A DNA stretch of 53,828 bases, from positions 1 through 53,828 of the forward strand of contig JAFIFU010000019.1 of the NCBI GenBank assembly GCA_020831885.1. The letters are read 5' to 3'. The notes below the pieces were generated by a model. That model did not search any database. It had not been told where the DNA came from and saw only the letters and a program-made list of their open reading frames with translations. The translations under genes were made by a program, and so were the position numbers. Within the stretch, counting starts at the first letter, position 1. Every line of letters starts with the position of its first letter. The DNA is from Ectothiorhodospiraceae bacterium (GTDB lineage Bacteria; Pseudomonadota; Gammaproteobacteria; Nitrococcales; Aquisalimonadaceae). Of the stretch, positions 48,708-53,828 are shown piece after piece.

Positions 48708-51197
48708 ATGAGCAGGACATCCGGGCAGAACCGTTATTTCTGGCTCGCGGGAAAGCGGGAACCGGCACAGGATCTATTTTTCAAGGAAGCACTGGACCCC
48801 GCCATCTGGGCGGAGGGCTCCAGCGAGCTGTGGAGCACCTGCTGGTACACGGGGATGCCTGCGCCCGAGGTGTTCGAGCGGCTTGGCCCGGGTTGCAGCA
48901 TCAACCACATCCCTGGCAACAATGGCCTGACGGTCAAGAGCAATCTGTACGCCACACTGGCCCGGACACGCGAGCACATCACGGAGCAGGCCGGTGATGA
49001 CAGCGAATTCGCCCGGCGCATGGATTTCTTTCCCCGCACGTTCATGATGCCCAACGAGTATGCGGCACTGCAGGAGGCGGCCGCCCGAAACCCGGAAAAG
49101 CGCTGGATCCTGAAACCAAAGAATTCGGCCAGGGGCAAAGGCATATCGCTGGTCCGGGATACCGCCGATGTGCCGCGGGACAGCGCGTTCATGGTGCAGG
49201 AATACATGGACAAGCCGCATACCATGAACGGTCACAAGTACGTGCTCCGCCTGTACGTTCTGATCACCTCGGTGGAGCCGCTCCGCGTGTATATGTACCA
49301 GGAGGGCTCCGCCAAGCTCGCATCTGAGCCCTACGACCCCAACGACCCGGACAACATCTACGCGCACCTGACCAACCCGGATGTCAATGCCACCAATGCG
49401 GCCAGCGAGACGCCCGTGGTTTTCATCAGTTTCGCCAATTACCGGGGCTGGCTGCGGGAGCAAGGCCATGATGATGCGGCCCTGTTTCAGCGTATCCGCG
49501 ACCTGCTGACACTGACAATCATTTCGGTGCGCGAGCATATGCGCTCCCGGCTGAAGCGGATCACCGCGCCCACATCCGGCTGCTACGAACTGCTGGGGAT
49601 CGATTGCCTGGTGGATACGGCGCTCAAGCCCCACATCCTCGAGTGCAACCTGAGTCCGTCCCTGGAAGTGTGCGCCGCGCCCCAGGACGGCGGGGACGTT
49701 GAAGCCCGCAACAAGCGGCAGCTTGTCACGGACATGGTGAACCTGCTGGGTCTCAACGCCACCCCCCGGCGCAGCGCCCGGCTCGCCCCCGCCGAGCGGC
49801 TTGTGGAGACCGCCCGCCTGGAACTGGAGCGTGCGGGAGGATTTCAGCGGCTCTATCCGACGGAGGGGGCAACCCGGTATCTGCCGTATTTTCCCTATCC
49901 GCGCCTGGCGGACATAGTACTGGCGGATGCGGTTACGGGTGCATCTGTCCCGCGGCCGCCGGTACGCGCCCGCGGCGTCGCGGAGATGATCGATGACGAC
50001 GGGCTGGCTCTGTACTCCGAGCGGGCGGGAACCCTGTTCCGCCCCAATGAAACCGCCGCCTGGATCTGGCTGATGGCAACCGATGGCGTACCGGCGGACA
50101 CCATCGCCCACCGCCTGCTGGAAGCCTCGGAAGGACCCAAGGACCCGGAACATATCTGGGAAGTGCGGCAACGGGTCTGGGACACGCTGGCGGATTGGGC
50201 GCGGGACGGGCTGCTGCTCCAGGGAGACAGCCGTCCGCCGGCGGGTACCGGGGATCCCGCCGGGTCGGTTTCGGCCGGCAGGCACCGGTTTTCACAGACC
50301 CGACAAGCCGAATCCGGACCGGAGGAGCTCACCGTCAGCACCGGAGGCGGCGCTATCGTCCTGAGCACGGAAAGCCAGGCGGTGGCCCGGCGAGTGCTTC
50401 CCGCCTTCGTGCCCTTGTCCACGCCTCCCGGTGACGGGCCGGACAAACCGGATCGGCTGCAGATCGTATCCGCCCACACGGGATACGCCGTCACGAACGC
50501 CCAGCGCCTGATCGGACAGGATCTCGCGCTGGAAGACGTCGTGTCCCTGGTGTCGGAGACGCTGCTCCGCGGGGCGCTGGTAGAGACCGGCATGCTGGGC
50601 CTGCAGGGTGTGCTACTGGGGTTGACCCCGGGCGGGCCGCCCTCCTGCTCCGCCCTGGTCATCCCGGCGGCAGGCGGGAGCGCCGCCGATAACCGCAACC
50701 CATTGGTAACCGGCCTGGCGCGATCGCCGGACAGACCGGTAGCCGGGGGCGTACTCCTGGAGACGGACCCGGAACCCAGGGTCAGAGCGATGGGACTGCC
50801 GTACGTCTCACGGGAACAGGCGTCCGGCGCGGACGCACCGCATACGGGGCTGCATGCCTGGCGCTTGCTGCCCGCCAGCCGGGAGCTGATCGGTATACCA
50901 CAGACCGTTCCGGTTGTGCTGATCCAGGCGGAGACCCAGCCATCCGACAACGGCGCCGCGCCGGCGCTCCAGGAACTGACCGCCGGCCAGGCACTGGCCA
51001 GCATGCTGCCACGGTGCGTCGGCCCGGATGCCGGCCATCTGGCCGCAGCGTCCGTATCGGCACTGTATGACTGGCTCAGCGGACGGGCAATCTACCGGGT
51101 GGACACCGGAAACGGAGGCGTGGCGGCTGCAAAGGCGCTCCTGGAGGGCATCGCCACCCCGGCCGGAGACGTGGTTACCGACCAGGTGGGTCACTGA
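48708..51197 (+). CDS. TTL-like ATP-grasp ligase fused to PqqD-like and HprK-like domains
   Basis: Protein of 829 residues. Residues about 60-345 carry the tubulin-tyrosine-ligase (TTL/TTLL) set: INHIPGNNGLTVKSNL, WILKPKNSARGKGISL (ATP), VQEYMDKP, HKYVLRLYVLITS, HLTN, and YELLGIDCLVD then LECNLSPSLEV, where Glu312 and Asn314 fit the Mg ligands. Residues about 425-505 (LALYSERAGTLFRPNETAAWIW onward) match PqqD, the peptide-recognition element of RiPP enzymes. The rest (about 540-829) resembles PqqD-linked HprK-type kinases, but the P-loop position reads PAAGGSAADNR, without GKS. TTLL enzymes ligate amino acids to acidic tails; the neighbouring repeat peptides are likely substrates. GGAG precedes the ATG at 48708. 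The substrate and product are inferred. Confidence 0.85.
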   Translation: MSRTSGQNRYFWLAGKREPAQDLFFKEALDPAIWAEGSSELWSTCWYTGMPAPEVFERLGPGCSINHIPGNNGLTVKSNLYATLARTREHITEQAGDDSEFARRMDFFPRTFMMPNEYAALQEAAARNPEKRWILKPKNSARGKGISLVRDTADVPRDSAFMVQEYMDKPHTMNGHKYVLRLYVLITSVEPLRVYMYQEGSAKLASEPYDPNDPDNIYAHLTNPDVNATNAASETPVVFISFANYRGWLREQGHDDAALFQRIRDLLTLTIISVREHMRSRLKRITAPTSGCYELLGIDCLVDTALKPHILECNLSPSLEVCAAPQDGGDVEARNKRQLVTDMVNLLGLNATPRRSARLAPAERLVETARLELERAGGFQRLYPTEGATRYLPYFPYPRLADIVLADAVTGASVPRPPVRARGVAEMIDDDGLALYSERAGTLFRPNETAAWIWLMATDGVPADTIAHRLLEASEGPKDPEHIWEVRQRVWDTLADWARDGLLLQGDSRPPAGTGDPAGSVSAGRHRFSQTRQAESGPEELTVSTGGGAIVLSTESQAVARRVLPAFVPLSTPPGDGPDKPDRLQIVSAHTGYAVTNAQRLIGQDLALEDVVSLVSETLLRGALVETGMLGLQGVLLGLTPGGPPSCSALVIPAAGGSAADNRNPLVTGLARSPDRPVAGGVLLETDPEPRVRAMGLPYVSREQASGADAPHTGLHAWRLLPASRELIGIPQTVPVVLIQAETQPSDNGAAPALQELTAGQALASMLPRCVGPDAGHLAAASVSALYDWLSGRAIYRVDTGNGGVAAAKALLEGIATPAGDVVTDQVGH

Positions 51198-51261
51198 GCT
51201 TTCGCGAGGTTGTGCCCTTGTCTCAGCACCTCCTGACTGAGCCTTGCTTCCTGAAAGGCTA

Positions 51262-51300
51262 GGGCCGGAGGAAGGAGAGCCATGCCCGTTCCCTCCGGCC
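51262..51300 (-). terminator. Candidate terminator after the beta-barrel gene
   Basis: GGGCCGGAGG and CCTCCGGCCC form a long stem with a loop of about 18 bases. It lies 16 bases past the stop of the minus-strand porin-like gene. The T-rich tail is poor, so it could instead be a stabilising hairpin. Confidence 0.4.
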
Positions 51301-51315
51301 CGCGCAGCCCCGGCG

Positions 51316-52614
51316 TCAGAACGTGGTCTTCACGCCCAGTTGCACCGCGTGACTATCCCGCGCCCGCTGCCCGGTCGCTTCGAAGAAGTCTTCGGTCTGC
51401 GCCCAGCCGGCCACCGCGTGGATCTGGGTTGAAGGCACCAGCTGGTAGTTGACGCGGGCATCCAGGAACACAACGTCCTCATCCAGATCGGATGTCGTCG
51501 GGTTGACGATCGTCGCCGCCGCGCGGTCATAGTTCAACCAACCCGCAGCGCCGATGAATTCCCAATCACCCACCGTGTAAACACCACGGACCGCGGCCAG
51601 CAGGACGCTGTCGTCGTTTTCGTCGCTGGTTCCCGAACCGCTCAGGTTCAGGCCACCGAACAGCGGGCCCCCGATCTGCGTCCGTGAACGGCTATGCTCC
51701 GGACTGCCGTGAATCAGACTGGAGAACGTGTCGAACCCGCTGGCCACAAAACCGCCACGGAGGTTCGCGGCCACTTGTCCTTCCAGCGCAAAAGCCGGAG
51801 TTATCTGATGTGCCAGCCGCACGAACCCACCGTAGGTATCTCCGGAGTAGAGCGTGGTTCTGGTATTCCCCAGGTAATGCCCACCCACGGTGTACGTGGT
51901 GTCTCCAATGGTTCCCTGCACCCAGGGCGAGGCGAACAGGAGGCCCCGGAGAATAAACGCATCTTCTCCCGTTTCCTCCGACGTGCTCCTTGCGCCGCTT
52001 CCGCCTGCCTCCTCATAGGCAAACACGATCCCGGCCCGGGCGTCCTGCCACGGGCTGCCCAGAAACGCCAGGTTGAACTGATTGCCGTCCAGCTCCCGTG
52101 CGGTCCCCAGGGGTGCCGCACGGCGATCATAGCTGGCGGCGATGGTCACATCACCCAGGCGCGTCACATAACTCAGGCGATCCCGGCGGGCGTCACTGGT
52201 TGTGAAGTCGAAATTCCAGTTGGAGATCTGCCGCCCGATCTGGAAAACCCCGATTCCCGTGGGCACACGCAGAAAACCGTAATCCAGTTCAACCGACCGG
52301 TGCCCGCGATTGGACGCGGTGAAAGGGCGCTCATCCGGTCCTGCACCGGGCTGGCCGGAGGCGTCGCCCTGGAACCGGTCATTGAACAGATTCATGCGCG
52401 CATGCAACTGCACGCCATCGCCGGCATCAACAATGGTTGACAACCGGACCCGCTGATCGAATCCGGAAAACACCTGGTTACTGCCGCCGTCACGCGTGGC
52501 GTAACCCCGCGCTTCCACGTCACCGCCGAACTCCACCTCGATGGCATTGACAGCGCCGGCACTGACCAGCCCGGCCAACGCCAGAGCGGAAACAATCCCG
52601 CCTTGTTTATTCAT
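51316..52614 (-). CDS. Outer-membrane beta-barrel (porin-like) protein
   Basis: Protein of 432 residues with a signal peptide (cleavage near residue 24, VNA-I). The mature part alternates polar and hydrophobic residues in strands, with VEARGYATRDG early, VFQIGRQISNWNFDFTTSDARRDR in the first third, and a final VQLGVKTTF ending in Phe for BAM recognition. It looks like a substrate-specific or alginate-type barrel rather than a general trimeric porin; I cannot name the substrate. It is transcribed from the AT-rich region at 52615-52982. Confidence 0.78.
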   Translation of the reverse strand: MNKQGGIVSALALAGLVSAGAVNAIEVEFGGDVEARGYATRDGGSNQVFSGFDQRVRLSTIVDAGDGVQLHARMNLFNDRFQGDASGQPGAGPDERPFTASNRGHRSVELDYGFLRVPTGIGVFQIGRQISNWNFDFTTSDARRDRLSYVTRLGDVTIAASYDRRAAPLGTARELDGNQFNLAFLGSPWQDARAGIVFAYEEAGGSGARSTSEETGEDAFILRGLLFASPWVQGTIGDTTYTVGGHYLGNTRTTLYSGDTYGGFVRLAHQITPAFALEGQVAANLRGGFVASGFDTFSSLIHGSPEHSRSRTQIGGPLFGGLNLSGSGTSDENDDSVLLAAVRGVYTVGDWEFIGAAGWLNYDRAAATIVNPTTSDLDEDVVFLDARVNYQLVPSTQIHAVAGWAQTEDFFEATGQRARDSHAVQLGVKTTF

Positions 52615-52982
52615 CTCAACAACTCCTCAATAACGCTTTTTATAAAAAACGATTACCCGGCAGGGCTTGTTCAGTATTTATTGATACTCGGAAACGGGAA
52701 TCAGGGCATTTACCTAAGTAGATATCCGGAAAATCGCCAATCAAGGGTATTGAGAAACTAGAGTGGGGAATTTTTTCCTGCGATCCACTGCTCCTCGGCG
52801 CGCGCACTCTAAGTGAATCCCACTACGCATAAAAACCAGTTTCACTGACGGCTGTTTAATCCATGATTAACTCCAAGCCCTGGCCAGAAAGGCACGCAAC
52901 AGAGAGCGCCCTTTTAACGCCAGTGTTCCAAGAGGTCAGCAACCATCGACAAGGGGTGCATTGTCACCCGAGGAGCATCATC
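52615..52982. other. AT-rich divergent control region
   Basis: Region of 368 bases, clearly richer in A+T than its surroundings. From 52816 to the next gene it matches 53617-53786, the upstream region of the second gene copy, including AATCCCACTACGCA, ACCAGTTTCA, ATTAACTCCAAGCC and CAGAAAGGCA. TTTACCTAA at 52709 also recurs at 53519. No open frame is convincing; both promoters should lie here. Confidence 0.6.
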
Positions 52983-53375
52983 ATGAACCGCAAGACTGTC
53001 ATCATCTCCAGCATCCTTGGCGCTCTCCTGGCCATGGGCTCCGCCCAGGCGGAAATGAGCCACGCCGACCGGACCCTGCACAACGAACTGGTGGGCATCG
53101 GCGCCATCGGCCCGGATGTCGGTCCCAGCACGGTGGTCCGCACCGAGCCCGTCCCCTTCGCGTCGGACGCCGAACGGCGCGCCGCCGAGATGGGCTTCCT
53201 CAGCCAGGACACCCGGGTGGTGGGTCGCTATGACTTCGCTCCCAATCCGGCCCGGGACCAAGTGGGCCCCGACCATGCACGCTTGGTTGGCATCGGCGTG
53301 GCAACCCCGATCGGCAGCTTCCACATGGTGCCGGCGGCCGATGAACCCACTGCGGGCCTGGCCGCTTCCCAGTAA
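52983..53375 (+). CDS. Small exported protein of unknown function, copy 1
   Basis: Protein of 130 residues with a clear Sec signal peptide (MNRKTVIISSILGALLAMG, cleavage after AQA at residue 23). The mature part has two related segments: NELVGIGAIGPDVG near 35 and ARLVGIGVATPIGS near 105. There are no Cys residues. GAGGAG precedes the ATG at 52983; the longer open frame to 52863 is not supported. It is closed by a terminator and followed by a second copy of its promoter region and start. I do not recognise the family. Confidence 0.72.
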   Translation: MNRKTVIISSILGALLAMGSAQAEMSHADRTLHNELVGIGAIGPDVGPSTVVRTEPVPFASDAERRAAEMGFLSQDTRVVGRYDFAPNPARDQVGPDHARLVGIGVATPIGSFHMVPAADEPTAGLAASQ

Positions 53376-53394
53376 ACAGTCACCACGTCACAGC

Positions 53395-53427
53395 AGCGCC
53401 GCCCCGGAGAGGCGGCGCTTTTTTATT
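53395..53427 (+). terminator. Terminator after the exported protein gene
   Basis: Stem AGCGCCGCC / GGCGGCGCT with a seven-base loop, followed by TTTTTTATT. It is 20 bases past the stop. Confidence 0.9.
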
Positions 53428-53786
53428 GCGGACTTGGGGAATCGCTTCCTTAAGGAAGTTTGCCATGGGAATCGGTCAGCGCTTCTTCAGCTTAATCGAC
53501 GAATGAAAGCATTCGGTTATTTACCTAATTAATTACACGAATAAAACTAATCAAGACGATCCAAAAAGAGCAGGCTGTTTCGTTATATTTTCCGCATCAA
53601 ACAAAGAAGATACGTAAATCCCACTACGCAGAATAACCAGTTTCAGAGAGACGGACCTGGTCCATCATTAACTCCAAGCCATGGGCAGAAAGGCATGCAA
53701 CAACGCACCTTGAAGTCAATGGCAGTTGTTACTGAACCATCCGCAACCATCAAAACGGGTGCACTGTCACCCAGAGGAGCATCATC
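53428..53786. other. Duplicated promoter region of the second gene copy
   Basis: Region of 359 bases with no gene. It has a palindrome CTTCCTTAAGGAAG near 53447, the fourth dispersed repeat at 53467-53485, and from 53617 a diverged copy of the region before 52983, including the ribosome site AGAGGAGCATCATC. Confidence 0.6.
53467..53485. repeat. Dispersed repeat, copy 4 (inverted)
   Basis: On the minus strand GAAGCGCTGACCGATTCCC, 17 of 19 bases identical to copy 3. Confidence 0.45.
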
Positions 53787-53828
53787 ATGAACCGCAAGAC
53801 TGTCATCATCTCCAGCATCCTTGGCGCT
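53787..53828 (+). CDS. Small exported protein, copy 2 (cut by window end)
   Basis: The first 14 codons, MNRKTVIISSILGA, are identical in protein and DNA to copy 1 at 52983, with the same ribosome site spacing. The remainder is outside the window. It shows a tandem duplication with a period of 804 bases. Confidence 0.75.
   Translation, partial: MNRKTVIISSILGA

Noticed and set aside
48708-49760. Eukaryotic contamination as the source of the TTL-like gene
   Set aside because: The gene has a bacterial ribosome site, the same GC-rich codon use as its neighbours, no introns, and a fused PqqD-like domain known only from prokaryotes.
48774-50285. Open frame of 503 codons opposite the TTL-PqqD gene
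   Set aside because: The plus-strand gene carries complete TTL motifs and a ribosome site; the antisense product is rich in Gly, Arg and His without recognisable domains.

Overview
The window looks like chromosomal DNA of a GC-rich, Gram-negative gammaproteobacterium, most plausibly a haloalkaliphilic member of the Ectothiorhodospiraceae (the Ectothiorhodospira / Halorhodospira / Alkalilimnicola group). The reasons are a respiratory arsenite oxidase of the Arx type, a complete seven-subunit Mrp Na+/H+ antiporter, outer-membrane porins, and gammaproteobacterial-style large PstA and PstC permeases. I found no rRNA, tRNA, CRISPR array, phage genes or intact insertion sequence.

Region 1 (1-20340) is an arsenic and phosphate island. 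It opens inside arxA and continues arxB-arxC-arxD, a small FKBP-type isomerase and a thiolase. Convergent to this is a six-gene ars operon (arsR, arsC, acr3, a CC/Se-motif protein, a tandem universal stress protein, arsH) read from a promoter that overlaps an ArsR-type palindrome. A REP-like repeat cluster separates it from phoB-phoR-pstSCAB-phoU, all on the minus strand. pstS is preceded by four 11-bp-phased Pho half-sites, and a divergent porin has its own Pho box. A perfect FNR-type palindrome lies between phoB and the porin. The genes together would oxidise arsenite for electrons, export or detoxify arsenic, and keep high-affinity phosphate uptake running where arsenate competes with phosphate.

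Region 2 (20341-38504) is mostly housekeeping: porin, plsC, a DUF1631 protein, class I fructose-bisphosphate aldolase, mrpABCDEFG running directly into nadC, an HDOD protein, a cation diffusion facilitator, pncB, an SDR dehydrogenase and a universal stress protein.

Region 3 (37695-46559, minus strand) holds a two-domain glutaredoxin, a MASE1 histidine kinase with a FixJ-type regulator, a LonB-like ATP-dependent protease overlapping the stress protein gene, and a sodium:solute symporter overlapping a metallophosphoesterase-like gene whose metal-binding motifs are degenerate.

Region 4 (46956-51197) is the part that looks new. A DinB-like protein and a DoxX membrane protein precede a 93-residue peptide made of a conserved leader, a hydrophobic segment and a Glu-Gly-Glu-Ala repeat tail. 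A second, convergent paralogue carries a Glu-Gly repeat tail. Next to them lies an 829-residue protein that joins a complete tubulin-tyrosine-ligase-like (TTL/TTLL) ATP-grasp domain, a PqqD-like peptide-recognition domain and a C-terminal region resembling degenerate HprK-type kinases. Known TTLL enzymes add Glu or Gly to the acidic Glu/Gly-rich tails of tubulin, so a modifying enzyme of that family beside tubulin-tail-like peptides suggests an undescribed RiPP-like peptide modification system. This is inference from sequence and context.

Region 5 (51198-53828) has an outer-membrane beta-barrel protein and a small exported protein whose gene and promoter region are duplicated in tandem; the second copy is cut by the window end.
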